64,000 bases of DNA from Colwellia sp. (lineage in GTDB: Bacteria > Pseudomonadota > Gammaproteobacteria > Enterobacterales > Alteromonadaceae), in contig JAHDIK010000002.1 in assembly GCA_020630795.1 (NCBI GenBank), positions 195,954 to 259,953 on the forward strand, written 5' to 3'. Positions 45,865 to 55,403 of this stretch are shown here, one piece after another (the stretch's first letter is position 1; every line of letters begins with the position of its first letter). A program made the position numbers and the translations under genes. The notes beneath the pieces are model-generated. The model had not been told where the DNA came from. It did no database searches and worked only from the letters and a program-made list of their open reading frames with translations.

Positions 45865-48800
45865 ATGAAAGCTCATCGTCTCTCAAAAATTACAGGCGCT
45901 GTTGTATTAGCGCTTGGACTATCTACATCAGCAATGGCTGCCGATACAACGTCAGCGAGTATTAGAGGTACTGTTTCAGTTGAGTCAGGGCAAACAATTC
46001 CTAACGCAATTGTTACGTTAACAGATACACGTACTGGTGCTACTAAAACACTTACAACCAATGAGTCAGGTAACTTTAGCTCAAAAGGGTTAAGAGTAGG
46101 TGGCCCATACACAGTACTTGTTAAAGACGAACAAGGTTCAAGAACAATTAAAGATGTTTATTTGAACTTAGGTACCCCAACAAACTTAGCGGTAGAGTTA
46201 GTTTCAGCAAGCTCAGTTGAGCGTATTGTAGTAACAGGTTCAGTAACAGGTTTAATGATGGAAGCCAATGGCCCATCAGCGAACTTTAGTTTTGAAGATT
46301 TGCAGGCACAACCTACAATCTCTCGTGATATTAAAGACGTATTAGCAAACGATCCTCGAATTGTAATTGACTCTTCAAATTCAGATGCTATCCAGTGTGG
46401 CGGTTCTAATAATAGATTTAACAGTATTACTGTTGATGGTATTAAGCAAAATGATAACTTTGGTTTAAATAACAATGGTTACCCTACAGAACGCTTACCG
46501 TTCCCGTTTGATGCGATTGATCAAGTAGCTGTTGAATTAGCACCTTTTGATGTTCAGTTTGGTGGTTTTACTGGTTGTAACGTTAACGCTGTTATTCGTT
46601 CTGGTACAAATGAATTTCACGGTAGTGTATTCATGGATTACACAAATGACTCTATGCAAGGTGATGAAATTGATGGAGACAAATTTGATGTACCTGATTA
46701 CAGCGAAAAGCGCATGGGCTTTACGTTAGGTGGTCCAATCATCAAAGATAAGCTTTTCTTTTTTGCTGCGTATGAAAAGCATAACCCAAGCGAAATTTTC
46801 GATAACGGACCTGAAGGTTCTGGATTCGCAGAGCCAATTGAAGGGTTAACTGTTTCAACACTAAATGACGTAGCGCAAATTGCTCAAGATGTTTACGGTT
46901 ACCAAGTAGGTAACATCGCAACTTCAGCAGATGAAGCTGAAGAAAAAGTTTTACTTAAGTTAGATTGGGAAATTAATGATGCTCACCGTGCTTCATTGAC
47001 GTACCAAAATACTGACGGTAATACTATTAGTTCAACTGGTGCAGGTTCTACAAGTTATGCGTTTGACGATCGTTATTACGAGCGAGCGAACGAATTAACA
47101 ACTTATTCAGCACAGTTGTTTTCTGATTGGACGGACGATTTTGTAACTGAAATTAGAATTGGTCGTTCAAAAATTAAAAATGGCCAAACTCCATTTACGT
47201 CAGATTCTAGCTTTGGTGATTTTCAAATCAACGACGTGGTTGACGGTGTAGATTTATTTTTAGGTGCAGATCAATTCCGTCAAGCAAACAAACTAAATTA
47301 TACTACCGATAGCTTTAAAATTGCTGGTACATACTACATGGGAGATCATGAGTTCACTGGAGGTTTTGAATATGAGTCAGTTGATGTATTTAATTTATTC
47401 GTTCCTGGTAGCCAAGGTCGATTTGAATTTGATTCACTTGAAGACTTTAGAAACGGTATAGCTTCTAGAGTTCGTTACAATATCCCAACGTCATTAGACC
47501 CAAATGACGGTGCTGCTTCATTTACATTTGATAATTATGCGCTTTACTTCCAAGATCGCTTCCCTGTAACTGACGATTTAACGATGACGTTAGGCCTTCG
47601 TTATGACAAATGGGAAAGTGATGATGTACCAACTGCTAACGCAAACTTTAAATCTCGTTACGGTTACACAAATGCTGTGGGTCCTGACATGGATTTATTG
47701 CAGCCTCGTTTAGGCTTTAATTATATCTTCGATGATGAAACATTTATTTATGGTGGTGTAGGTCTATTTGCTGGTGGTAACCCTAATGTATGGTTATCGA
47801 ATAACTATTCTAACAATGGTGTTTCTATCAGTGCTTCTGACGTTCGTTCAGGTAGAGGAGCAACTGATGAAGAGAACGCAGCAATTGATGCGGCTTTGTT
47901 AGCGAGCAATACACCGAATTTCGGTTACGAAGTTCCAGCTCTTTCTGTAAGCAAGTTAGTAGGCGGAGATGGCGCTGTAAATGCTATGTCTGAAGATTTT
48001 GAAGTTCCATCGTTATGGAAATACAACGTCGGTATTCAGCGTGAATTTGAAAACTCACTTATTTTAGGTGCTGACTTAATCTACACTAAACAGCAAGATA
48101 GCGCTAAATCTCATCCATTAAATACTGTGCAAATCGGTACTGCACCAGATGGCCGTCCAATCTATAAAGATGTGGATTTACTAACTGCAGATTGTCAATC
48201 AAATGCTGCTAGTGCAGATTGTCGAGGTCGTTCTACAACAGATTACATCATGACGAATGCTGATGTTGACGGAACAGCTACAATTATCTCATTCTTTGCT
48301 AATCAGTCATTTGATAATGGCTTTAAATATGCATTTGGTTATGCCTTTATGGATGCAGAAGAAGGGAGTCCTATGAACTCTTCAACAGTAAGTTCTAACT
48401 TTGGTAACTTATCTGTTAAAGATTTAAATAATCCAGCTATAGCAACAAGTAACTACGAAGTTCGCCATAGGTTTACTCTAAACCTTTCATACTCAACTGA
48501 ATTAATTGATGGTTATGCAACTAAAGTAAACCTATTCGGGCAACGAGTTAAAGGTAAAGCATTTAGCTGGACTTTTGACGGTGACCCAGGTTTTGGGGAT
48601 GAACGTTCTTGGGAAGATCGTAACCTGTTATATGTTCCACTAGCAAACGATCCTAAAGTTACCTATGCATCTGATTTTGATTTAGAAGCATTTAACCAAT
48701 TTATCTCTGATCATGGTTTAGAGGGAAGCAGAGGAACTATATTAGATAGAAACACTGCTAACAGTAACTGGTGGACGCGTGTGGATATTAAATTTACACA

Positions 48801-49050
48801 AGAAATCCCTGGTTTTATGGATGATCATAAAGGTAGCGTATTCTTATCAATTAAAAACGTAGGAAACCTGTTAAATGATAAATGGGGCAAGTACGAACAA
48901 GTTGATTTTGAATACAACGCGCCAGTTGTAGACGCTGAAATCGTTAATGGTACGTATAACTATACAAACTTTGATGGTTTTAGAGGTCAAAGTGTTGATT
49001 CTAAAGCTTCTAGCTGGTCAGCTGTAGTAGGAATTAAATACGAGTTTTAA
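45865..49050 (+). CDS. TonB-dependent receptor, Oar-like, with carboxypeptidase-regulatory domain
   Basis: 1061 residues. The signal peptide ends at AMA (residue 25). A carboxypeptidase-regulatory-like beta domain (about 28-115, IRGTVSVESGQTIPNAIVTL) is followed by a plug domain (about 118-250, with FNSITVDGIKQNDNFGL and the TGCNVNAVIRSGTN motif). A barrel follows that ends in SWSAVVGIKYEF. No clear TonB box was identified; the segment ERIVVTGSV before the plug may serve. AAGGA precedes the ATG. The ligand is unknown. Its position between the nuclease/phosphatase operon and the nucleoside genes, with the shared operator motif, suggests oligonucleotides or nucleosides. This is inference; Oar-like receptors serve many substrates including peptides. 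Confidence 0.9.
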   Translation: MKAHRLSKITGAVVLALGLSTSAMAADTTSASIRGTVSVESGQTIPNAIVTLTDTRTGATKTLTTNESGNFSSKGLRVGGPYTVLVKDEQGSRTIKDVYLNLGTPTNLAVELVSASSVERIVVTGSVTGLMMEANGPSANFSFEDLQAQPTISRDIKDVLANDPRIVIDSSNSDAIQCGGSNNRFNSITVDGIKQNDNFGLNNNGYPTERLPFPFDAIDQVAVELAPFDVQFGGFTGCNVNAVIRSGTNEFHGSVFMDYTNDSMQGDEIDGDKFDVPDYSEKRMGFTLGGPIIKDKLFFFAAYEKHNPSEIFDNGPEGSGFAEPIEGLTVSTLNDVAQIAQDVYGYQVGNIATSADEAEEKVLLKLDWEINDAHRASLTYQNTDGNTISSTGAGSTSYAFDDRYYERANELTTYSAQLFSDWTDDFVTEIRIGRSKIKNGQTPFTSDSSFGDFQINDVVDGVDLFLGADQFRQANKLNYTTDSFKIAGTYYMGDHEFTGGFEYESVDVFNLFVPGSQGRFEFDSLEDFRNGIASRVRYNIPTSLDPNDGAASFTFDNYALYFQDRFPVTDDLTMTLGLRYDKWESDDVPTANANFKSRYGYTNAVGPDMDLLQPRLGFNYIFDDETFIYGGVGLFAGGNPNVWLSNNYSNNGVSISASDVRSGRGATDEENAAIDAALLASNTPNFGYEVPALSVSKLVGGDGAVNAMSEDFEVPSLWKYNVGIQREFENSLILGADLIYTKQQDSAKSHPLNTVQIGTAPDGRPIYKDVDLLTADCQSNAASADCRGRSTTDYIMTNADVDGTATIISFFANQSFDNGFKYAFGYAFMDAEEGSPMNSSTVSSNFGNLSVKDLNNPAIATSNYEVRHRFTLNLSYSTELIDGYATKVNLFGQRVKGKAFSWTFDGDPGFGDERSWEDRNLLYVPLANDPKVTYASDFDLEAFNQFISDHGLEGSRGTILDRNTANSNWWTRVDIKFTQEIPGFMDDHKGSVFLSIKNVGNLLNDKWGKYEQVDFEYNAPVVDAEIVNGTYNYTNFDGFRGQSVDSKASSWSAVVGIKYEF

Positions 49051-49071
49051 TTAACTTAAATATTTAACACC

Positions 49072-49109
49072 AAAGCACCAAATAATTTTATTGTTTGGTG
49101 CTTTTTTTT
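49072..49109 (+). terminator. Intrinsic terminator after the first TonB receptor
   Basis: AAAGCACCAAA (49072-49082) pairs with TTTGGTGCTTT (49094-49104), an eleven-base-pair stem followed by five more T. The receptor is thus transcribed alone. Confidence 0.9.
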
Positions 49110-49196
49110 ACCCAAAAAAGTTATACATGCCATTTCTTGTATTTTGACATTTAAAATTTAAAGCTAGCATTTCTTAGAGATTTAAATAATAATTAG

Positions 49197-49212
49197 TTGA
49201 CTAAATGGTTAG
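49197..49212. promoter_or_regulatory. RutR-like operator directly upstream of cdd
   Basis: TTGACTAAATGGTTAG ends only 12 bases before the cdd ATG, nearly identical to the site at 45483. A repressor here would block the transcription start, early elongation or ribosome access. The usual Shine-Dalgarno position before cdd holds no purine run, so the operator occupies the space normally used by the translation signal. Confidence 0.6.
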
Positions 49213-49224
49213 GTTTTTCTTATT

Positions 49225-49650
49225 ATGAATATTAAAGAACAGTGGAAAACACAAATATTTGCCGCTAAAGAAGCTTACGCGAAAGCTTATGCTCCATATA
49301 GTAAGTTTCAAGTGGGCGCAGCTGCGTTAACTGAAAGTGGTGAGGTTGTGTCTGGTTGCAACGTTGAAAATGCATCATACGGGTTAACGGTTTGCGCAGA
49401 ACGTAACTGTATTGCTCAAGCAATTATTAAAGGTGAACGTAATATTCAGTCTGTAGTTGTTTATACGGAGCAGGAGGTATTAACGCCGCCATGTGGCGCA
49501 TGTAGACAAGTTATTGCTGAGTTTTTACCTGAAAACGGAAAAGTTATGTCTACTAATCACTTAGGTGAATATAAAACGTGGACAGTTGCAGAGTTACTTC
49601 CGAATGCTTTTACACCTAAAAGTTTGTTAGGCGATATAGAAATAAAATAA
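49225..49650 (+). CDS. cdd: Cytidine deaminase, short tetrameric type
   Basis: Deaminates cytidine and deoxycytidine to uridine and deoxyuridine. It has 141 residues, which is the tetrameric class, not the 294-residue dimeric E. coli enzyme. Zinc ligands are C57, C90 and C93, and the catalytic glutamate is E59 (CAERNC and PPCGACRQ). AYAPYSKFQVGAA and GCNVENASYGLTVCAE are the other family motifs. It is first in the operon with deoA, whose start lies ten bases after the cdd stop. A RutR-like dyad lies immediately upstream. Confidence 0.96.
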   Translation: MNIKEQWKTQIFAAKEAYAKAYAPYSKFQVGAAALTESGEVVSGCNVENASYGLTVCAERNCIAQAIIKGERNIQSVVVYTEQEVLTPPCGACRQVIAEFLPENGKVMSTNHLGEYKTWTVAELLPNAFTPKSLLGDIEIK

Positions 49651-49660
49651 AGGAATGAAC

Positions 49661-50974
49661 ATGTTATTACCTCAAGAAATTATAAGAACAAAGCGAGATG
49701 GGCTGAAGTTATCCGACGATAAAATTCAAGGATTTGTTGATGGTCTAGTGTCGGGTAATTTTAATGACGCACAAGTTGGATCAATGGCAATGGCTATTTT
49801 CCAAAAGGGAATGGAAACCGACGAAATCGTTATGTTTACTAAAGCAATGATGAACTCAGGTGATGTATTGTCATGGCCTGAAATAGATGGCCCTATTGTT
49901 GATAAGCACTCTACTGGTGGCGTTGGCGATAAAGTAAGCTTTATGCTCGCAGCAATTGTGGCCGCGTGTGGTGCGTACGTGCCGATGATTTCAGGTAGAG
50001 GACTAGGTCACACTGGTGGTACTTCTGATAAGTTAGAAAGTATTGCAGGTTTTAACATTCAACCAAGCATTTCGGAATTTAAACGCATTGTAAAAGATTT
50101 GGGTGTAGCGATTATCTCGCAAACTGACAATTTAGCGCCAGCTGATAAACGTTTGTATGGTATTAGAGATGTTACAGCTACGGTAGAGTCAATCCCTTTA
50201 ATTACCGCTTCTATACTGTCTAAAAAACTGTCTGCTGGTTTAGGTAGTTTGGTGATGGACGTTAAAGTTGGTAATGGCGCTATGATGTCTGATATGACTA
50301 ATGCAACGCAGCTTGCAAAAAGCATTGTTAATGTAGCAAACGGGGCAGGGGTACCTACTACGGCTATTATTACTGATATGAATCAGGTACTAGGTTCAAG
50401 TGCGGGTAATGCTGTTGAAATGTATGAAACTGTTAAGTATTTAACTGGAAAGCTTAGAGAGCCGCGTTTACATGCTGTTGTTGTAGCGCTAGCTACGTCT
50501 ATGCTTATAAGTGCTAATGTTTTTTCTAACGAAGAAGAAGCGCATGTAAAAATTCAACGTGTGTTAGATAACGGCGAAGCTGCTGAAGTGTTTGGTAAAA
50601 TGATAGCAGCACTTGGCGGTCCAACTAACTTTATAGAATCTCCATGGGATTCTATGCCTAAAGCAAATATTATCACTGATGTAATTGCTACTCAGCAAGG
50701 TTATATATCGTCTATGCAAACGCGTGACGTTGGTTTAGCTATTGTTGGTATGAAAGGTGGGCGTACTGCGAACGGGCAAATGATAGATCATTCGGTAGGG
50801 TTTGACCGTATTCTTCCTGTTGGTACTGTCATTAATAAAGGAGACGTTGTAGCGCGAATTCATGCCGAAAATGACGAACAGGCGAAGTTTGCAAGTGAGC
50901 AATACTTGTCGGCATTAACGTTAAGCGACACCAAAGTAGAAGATACTCCTGTAATTTACAAAACAATTAGTTAG
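49661..50974 (+). CDS. deoA: Thymidine phosphorylase
   Basis: Splits thymidine or deoxyuridine with phosphate into the base and deoxyribose-1-phosphate. It has 437 residues from the ATG at 49661. Another ATG six bases upstream has no room for a ribosome site, while AAGGA (49650-49654, overlapping the cdd stop) is six bases before 49661. The phosphate-binding motif is VDKHSTGGVGDKVSF, followed by MISGRGLGHTGGTSDKLES, and ALAPADKRLYGIRDVTATV-type residues also fit. Together with Cdd it turns deoxycytidine into uracil and sugar phosphate. Confidence 0.97.
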   Translation: MLLPQEIIRTKRDGLKLSDDKIQGFVDGLVSGNFNDAQVGSMAMAIFQKGMETDEIVMFTKAMMNSGDVLSWPEIDGPIVDKHSTGGVGDKVSFMLAAIVAACGAYVPMISGRGLGHTGGTSDKLESIAGFNIQPSISEFKRIVKDLGVAIISQTDNLAPADKRLYGIRDVTATVESIPLITASILSKKLSAGLGSLVMDVKVGNGAMMSDMTNATQLAKSIVNVANGAGVPTTAIITDMNQVLGSSAGNAVEMYETVKYLTGKLREPRLHAVVVALATSMLISANVFSNEEEAHVKIQRVLDNGEAAEVFGKMIAALGGPTNFIESPWDSMPKANIITDVIATQQGYISSMQTRDVGLAIVGMKGGRTANGQMIDHSVGFDRILPVGTVINKGDVVARIHAENDEQAKFASEQYLSALTLSDTKVEDTPVIYKTIS

Positions 50975-50991
50975 AGATTACTTTTAGCGCT

Positions 50992-51017
50992 ACGGTGAGT
51001 AATGCTTTGCTCACCGT
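50992..51017. terminator. Weak hairpin between deoA and upp
   Basis: ACGGTGAG pairs with CTCACCGT around a ten-base loop, with TTC rather than a T run after it on the plus strand. It is probably a weak bidirectional terminator between the two convergent operons. Confidence 0.55.
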
Positions 51018-51026
51018 TTCTTGCTA

Positions 51027-51053
51027 GTTAAATAGGTTAAATAGGTTAAATAG
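51027..51053. repeat. Three tandem copies of a nine-base unit before the upp stop
   Basis: GTTAAATAG is repeated three times without change or gap, ending three bases before the upp stop codon (51056-51058). It is too short for a known element; simple slippage during replication is the likely origin. Confidence 0.8.
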
Positions 51054-51055
51054 GG

Positions 51056-51682
51056 TTACAAGGTTCCAAATATTTTATCGCCTGCATCACCAAGACCTGG
51101 CAGAATATATCCATTTTCATTGAGTTTATTATCGATAGCGCCGATATGCAGGTTAACGTCAGGGTGGTATTTTTCTAGAGCATTAATTCCTTCGGGCGCT
51201 GCTACGAGGAATATCGCGATAATGTGTTTGCAGCCCGATGCTTTTAGCATGTCTATTGTAGCTAAAGCACTTCCGCCTGTTGCTAACATAGGATCTATGA
51301 TAATGGCGGTTCGCTCATTAATATCGTCAACAATATTTTCGTAATAACTTTCTGGCTGAAGTGTTTCTTCGTTACGTTGAATACCTACAACGCTTATTTT
51401 GGCGCATGGAAGTATAGACAACGAACCATTCAACATACCTAAACCTGCCCTTAAAATGGGGACTAACGTAGGTTGTTTTTCGGCTAACGTAGGTGCAGAT
51501 ATTTTACCTGACCAGCATTCTATAGGTTGATTGATAGTAATGAAGTTAGCCGTGGCCTCCATGGTAAGCATTGCGCCAAGCTCATTAGTTACTTCTCTAA
51601 AATCTTTTACTGAAATAGAGTTTTCTCGAAGTAAGCTTGTTTTGTGTTTTACTAAGGGATGTTTACTTTCAAAAACTGCCAT
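51056..51682 (-). CDS. upp: Uracil phosphoribosyltransferase
   Basis: Salvages uracil with PRPP to UMP in the cytoplasm. It has 208 residues, the same length as E. coli Upp. The PRPP-binding loop is AIIIDPMLATGGSALATIDM, the uracil site is GYILPGLGDAGDKIFGT at the C terminus, and the start VKHKTSLLRENSISVKDFRE is typical. It is last in the operon udk-nupC-deoC-tdk-upp, 39 bases after tdk. Confidence 0.97.
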   Translation of the reverse strand: MAVFESKHPLVKHKTSLLRENSISVKDFREVTNELGAMLTMEATANFITINQPIECWSGKISAPTLAEKQPTLVPILRAGLGMLNGSLSILPCAKISVVGIQRNEETLQPESYYENIVDDINERTAIIIDPMLATGGSALATIDMLKASGCKHIIAIFLVAAPEGINALEKYHPDVNLHIGAIDNKLNENGYILPGLGDAGDKIFGTL

Positions 51683-51721
51683 AAAAGCCTCTACAGTATT
51701 TTTATATGAGTTACCGAGTGT

Positions 51722-52300
51722 TTATTGCCAAACGAGCGCTTTAAAGTGCGCTCTACAAAGTGGTTCGTAACGCTCGTTACCACCCACTTCTACTTGTTCT
51801 CCACCTTTGGCTGCATGGCCATCTTTGTCAACACGAATAACAAAGTTAGCTTTTTTACCACAGTGACAAATTGTTTTAAGTTCTACCAGTTTATCAGCCC
51901 ATGCAAGCAGTGCTGCACTGCCTGAGAATGTTTCACCTAAAAAGTCTGTGCGTATACCGTAAGCTAAAACAGGTATATGCAAGGTATCAACAATATCGGT
52001 TAATTGTTTCACTTGTTGTGTCGATAGAAATTGCGCTTCGTCAATTAAAACGCAATCTATGTTATTTTGACTATGTTGCGCGTTCACTTCTTTGAACAGA
52101 TTAGTGTCTGTATTAAAGAGGGAAGCCTCCGCATGCAATCCAATACGAGAAGACACTTTACCTTCTTCAAATCTATCGTCTATCTGAGCGGTATATAACA
52201 ATGGTGTTAAGCCACGTTCAGAATAGTTATACGCAGATTGAAGTAGGTGAGTTGATTTTCCAGCATTCATGGTTGAATAGTAGAAATATAGTTGTGCCAT
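51722..52300 (-). CDS. tdk: Thymidine kinase
   Basis: Phosphorylates thymidine or deoxyuridine to the monophosphate. It has 192 residues. The P-loop lies in [13 protein letters not shown], the Walker B in LIDEAQFLS, and the zinc ribbon uses CHCGKKA and EPLCRAH. The base-binding lasso segment [11 protein letters not shown] is present. It competes with DeoA for thymidine, so the locus encodes both salvage and catabolism. It sits between deoC and upp, 54 bases after deoC. Confidence 0.96.
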   Translation of the reverse strand: MAQLYFYYSTMNAGKSTHLLQSAYNYSERGLTPLLYTAQIDDRFEEGKVSSRIGLHAEASLFNTDTNLFKEVNAQHSQNNIDCVLIDEAQFLSTQQVKQLTDIVDTLHIPVLAYGIRTDFLGETFSGSAALLAWADKLVELKTICHCGKKANFVIRVDKDGHAAKGGEQVEVGGNERYEPLCRAHFKALVWQ

Positions 52301-52354
52301 GAATGCTACCTATGTTTATTGGTGTTTATTAATGTATGTTTAACCGAACTAAAC

Positions 52355-53128
52355 TTAATAACTTGATGTATTGGTTGTATCAGCTTCTTGGTTTAAAGTT
52401 ACGAGTAAACTATTTAGTAAGCTACTAGCACCGAATCTAAAGTGAGTTGGATTTAACCAAGATGCTCCTAAAGTGTCTAACACAATATTTAGGTATACCT
52501 CTGCGTCTTCCACGTTTCTAACACCACCTGCCGCTTTAAACCCGACATTTGGGTTGATGTTATTAATTGTGTTTAGCATTATTTTTGCGGCTTCAGGTGT
52601 AGCATTAACGTCAACTTTTCCTGTTGAGGTTTTGATAAAGTCAGCTCCTGCATTAATGGATATTTCACTCGCTTTTTCTATTAATTCAGGTGAAGCTAAC
52701 TCGCCAGATTCGATAATAACTTTGAGTAATACGTTGTTTCCACAAGCAGCTTTACATGCTTTTACTAAATCATAACCAACTTGCTCGTTACCATTAATAA
52801 GTGCTTTGTAAGGAAAAACAACATCGACTTCATCAGCGCCTAAACCAACCGCTTCTTTTGTTTCTGATACTGCCACGCCAATATCGTCATTACCATGAGG
52901 GAAATTAGTAACCGTTGCGACTTTAATTTCTGGCGTATTTTGAGCAGCTAACTGAGCTTTCGCAATTGGAATGAAACGAGGGTAAATACAGATAGCCGCA
53001 GTATTACCAGCTGACGAGTTAGCCTGTTTACACAATGCGATAATGTCTTCTGTTGATTCATTATTCGTTAGGCTTGTTAAGTCCATAAGCGATAGTGAAA
53101 GCTTTGCTATTTCTTGATCTTTATTCAT
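52355..53128 (-). CDS. deoC: Deoxyribose-phosphate aldolase
   Basis: Cleaves deoxyribose-5-phosphate to glyceraldehyde-3-phosphate and acetaldehyde, feeding deoxynucleoside carbon into glycolysis. It has 257 residues. The Schiff-base lysine is K166 in [11 protein letters not shown], and the proton-relay motif is [31 protein letters not shown] is also typical. It completes the path DeoA/DeoD to DeoB to DeoC, all of which are present in this window. It lies 48 bases after nupC. Confidence 0.97.
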   Translation of the reverse strand: MNKDQEIAKLSLSLMDLTSLTNNESTEDIIALCKQANSSAGNTAAICIYPRFIPIAKAQLAAQNTPEIKVATVTNFPHGNDDIGVAVSETKEAVGLGADEVDVVFPYKALINGNEQVGYDLVKACKAACGNNVLLKVIIESGELASPELIEKASEISINAGADFIKTSTGKVDVNATPEAAKIMLNTINNINPNVGFKAAGGVRNVEDAEVYLNIVLDTLGASWLNPTHFRFGASSLLNSLLVTLNQEADTTNTSSY

Positions 53129-53176
53129 AGTGATACTTCTTTTAATACTGTTATATAAAACAACTCATGCTACGGG

Positions 53177-54421
53177 TTAAAGCGTAACAAATACTCCGGC
53201 GATAGCAGCACTCATTAAATTAGCTAAAGTTGCGGCTATCATTGCTTTTAAGCCCAAACGAGCAATGTCAGGTCTTCTGCTTGGAGCCATTGAACCTATG
53301 CCGCCTAGTAAAATAGCGATTGATGATAAGTTTGCAAAACCACAAAGTGCAAAAGTAATAATTGCTTGTGTACCTACGCTCAGAGAATCTTTTACTTCCA
53401 CAAAGTTAACGTAGGCAAAAAACTCATTCACTACGACTTTTTGGCCTATAAAACTACCGGCTTGAAGCATTTCGCCTACAGGTACACCAATGATAAAAGC
53501 AATAGGAGCGAATATGTAACCTAACATCCACTCAATTGTAATGTGATCGTACCCGAATAAATTACCAATACCGCCAATAATCATATTAAGCAATGCGATA
53601 AGCGCAATAAATGCAAGTAGCATAGCGCCTACATTTACCGCTAATTTTAAGCCAGCGGTTGCGCCAGTTGCAGCGGCATCAATTACGTTTACTGGTTTTT
53701 CATCTTGTTCAGCAAATTCAACTTCTGATTCTGCATCAGGCTTTTTTTCTGTTTCAGGTAATATGATTTTTGCCATTAGAAGGCCACCAGGCGCAGCCAT
53801 AAATGACGCGGCTATAAGGTACTTTAAGTCAATACCTAGTCCAGCGTAACCCGCCATAATGCTACCTGCTACAGAGGCTAAACCACCAACCATTATTGCA
53901 AATAGCTCCGACTGACTCATTTTAGAAATATAAGGTCTTACGATTAGTGGAGCTTCGGTTTGTCCTACGAAAATGTTTGCTGTAGCTGATAACGACTCAG
54001 GTTGTGATGTTTTTAGAAGCTTTTGTAAACCGCCACCGATAATTTTTATAATCCATTGCATGATGTTTAGGTGATAAAGCACCGCGATCAACGACGAAAA
54101 GAATATAATGACGGGGAGCACTCTAACAGCGAATACAAAACCAACACCGTTAGAAAACATCGCGTCGGTACCCAAGCCACCAAAGAGGAAGTTAATACCT
54201 GCTTTAGCGCTATCAATAACTTGTTGTACGCCTGTTGATAGCGATTCGAGCGCGTCTTTACCAAACGGAATGTAGAGTACAAATGCACCTAACAATACTT
54301 GGAGACCAAACGCAAAACCAACAGTTCTCCAGTTAATGTTTTTTCTGGCTTGGGATAAAAAAATTGCTACACCAAGTAGAAAAATAATACCAAACACGCC
54401 TTTAAGTGCACCTAATTCCAT
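53177..54421 (-). CDS. Concentrative nucleoside transporter, NupC family
   Basis: Inner-membrane symporter of 414 residues with 8-10 membrane segments. The nucleoside-binding motifs are [19 protein letters not shown] in the middle and [21 protein letters not shown] later, followed by [18 protein letters not shown]. It imports nucleosides with H+ or Na+; the ion cannot be told from sequence. It is second in the operon, 41 bases after udk. It is the only inner-membrane nucleoside importer in the window. Confidence 0.94.
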   Translation of the reverse strand: MELGALKGVFGIIFLLGVAIFLSQARKNINWRTVGFAFGLQVLLGAFVLYIPFGKDALESLSTGVQQVIDSAKAGINFLFGGLGTDAMFSNGVGFVFAVRVLPVIIFFSSLIAVLYHLNIMQWIIKIIGGGLQKLLKTSQPESLSATANIFVGQTEAPLIVRPYISKMSQSELFAIMVGGLASVAGSIMAGYAGLGIDLKYLIAASFMAAPGGLLMAKIILPETEKKPDAESEVEFAEQDEKPVNVIDAAATGATAGLKLAVNVGAMLLAFIALIALLNMIIGGIGNLFGYDHITIEWMLGYIFAPIAFIIGVPVGEMLQAGSFIGQKVVVNEFFAYVNFVEVKDSLSVGTQAIITFALCGFANLSSIAILLGGIGSMAPSRRPDIARLGLKAMIAATLANLMSAAIAGVFVTL

Positions 54422-54462
54422 AAACAGCCTCTAGTTTTATTTGTTATTGTTCTCGTTTATTT

Positions 54463-55134
54463 CTAGCTCTCATTGGTTAATTGACGTATTTTTGCTTTTA
54501 ATACTTCAATTGCCATTCTGTTTTTACCGCCTCTTGTAATTACAATATCTGCCCACATTTTTGATGGCTCGATAAATTGATAATACATAGGCCTAACTGT
54601 GTCTAAGTATTGGTTAGTGATTGACTCAATACTTCTGTCTCTTTCAATAATATCGCGTTGAATACGTCGAATTAAACAAATGTCTAACGGTGTATCCATG
54701 TACACCTTTATATCAAAACAATCTCGTAATTCAGGGTTAGAAAGCAGTAATATACCTTCAACCAAAATGATTGGAGTAGGTGATAACTTGATCGTTTCGT
54801 TTGTACGAGTATGTGTTTTGTAGCAATAAACAGGGCATTCTACCGACTCGTTTAGTGTCAATTTATGCAAGTGTTCCGTCATTAATTCATGTTCAAATGC
54901 ACTTGGGTGATCATAATTTGTTTGCTCTCGCTCTTCTAACGCAAGATGTGCTTGATCTTTGTAATACGAATCTTCTTTGATGATTGAAATACCTTCAATG
55001 CCTAATTCGGGTAAAAGTTCGTCAAATATTGTTTGAGCAAATAGCGTTTTTCCTGATGCAGATGCACCAGCAACAGCAATTAGCGTCGGTTTGTTTTGTG
55101 TCAAAACGGTTGCCTTAGTTTCAAAAAATTTCAT
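54463..55134 (-). CDS. udk: Uridine kinase
   Basis: Phosphorylates uridine and cytidine to the monophosphates. It has 223 residues. Walker A is GASASGKT (residues 23-30). The substrate segment KEDSYYKDQAHLALEEREQTNYDHPSAF and the LID-like region RRIQRDIIERDRS are intact; I give only these short parts of the family pattern. It is the first gene of the udk-nupC-deoC-tdk-upp operon and diverges from deoB across about 350 bases with RutR-like dyads. The N terminus has some 15 more residues than usual before the P-loop. Confidence 0.94.
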   Translation of the reverse strand: MKFFETKATVLTQNKPTLIAVAGASASGKTLFAQTIFDELLPELGIEGISIIKEDSYYKDQAHLALEEREQTNYDHPSAFEHELMTEHLHKLTLNESVECPVYCYKTHTRTNETIKLSPTPIILVEGILLLSNPELRDCFDIKVYMDTPLDICLIRRIQRDIIERDRSIESITNQYLDTVRPMYYQFIEPSKMWADIVITRGGKNRMAIEVLKAKIRQLTNES

Positions 55135-55267
55135 GTATTGATGACGATTATTAATGTAACGAGCGCATCATCATAAATAAGCGATACAAACTTATATTTT
55201 GGCACAAACTAGCGGCCATTTTGAAGAAATAAAGTTTACGTAATTATAGTGCGTAAATTATCACATC

Positions 55268-55283
55268 TTGACCGTGTGGTCAT
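55268..55283. promoter_or_regulatory. RutR-like operator in the udk/deoB divergent region
   Basis: TTGACCGTGTGGTCAT has the perfect inverted halves TGACC and GGTCA around GTGT. It is the closest match in the window to the RutR consensus TTGACCANNTGGTCAA, differing at three of the fourteen defined positions at most. It lies 134 bases before udk and 204 before deoB. Confidence 0.65.
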
Positions 55284-55387
55284 GTTTAATGTGATGTATT
55301 TATGCGTTACTTTCACTTAATTTTGTAATTATGGCCTAGTTTCAGCTTATTTACTGTGAAATTCATGTAATTCTAGTTTATTCATAA

Positions 55388-55403
55388 TTGACATTTGTGT
55401 CAG
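55388..55403. promoter_or_regulatory. Second TTGAC-N6-GTCA dyad, near deoB
   Basis: TTGACATTTGTGTCAG keeps the outer TTGAC and GTCA arms of the RutR-like sites and contains the inverted repeat TGACA/TGTCA, but lacks the inner CA..TG. It lies 84 bases before the deoB ATG. It may be a weaker site of the same regulator or an unrelated operator. Confidence 0.35.

Noticed and set aside
51027..51053. Tandem repeats as a CRISPR-like array
   Set aside because: The units are nine bases long and directly adjacent, with no spacers and no cas genes in the window.
55350..55375. A CRP-like TGTGA-N6 sequence before deoB
   Set aside because: The second half (TGTAA) does not match TCACA; no acceptable CRP site was found before deoB, deoD or cdd although E. 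coli deo genes use one.
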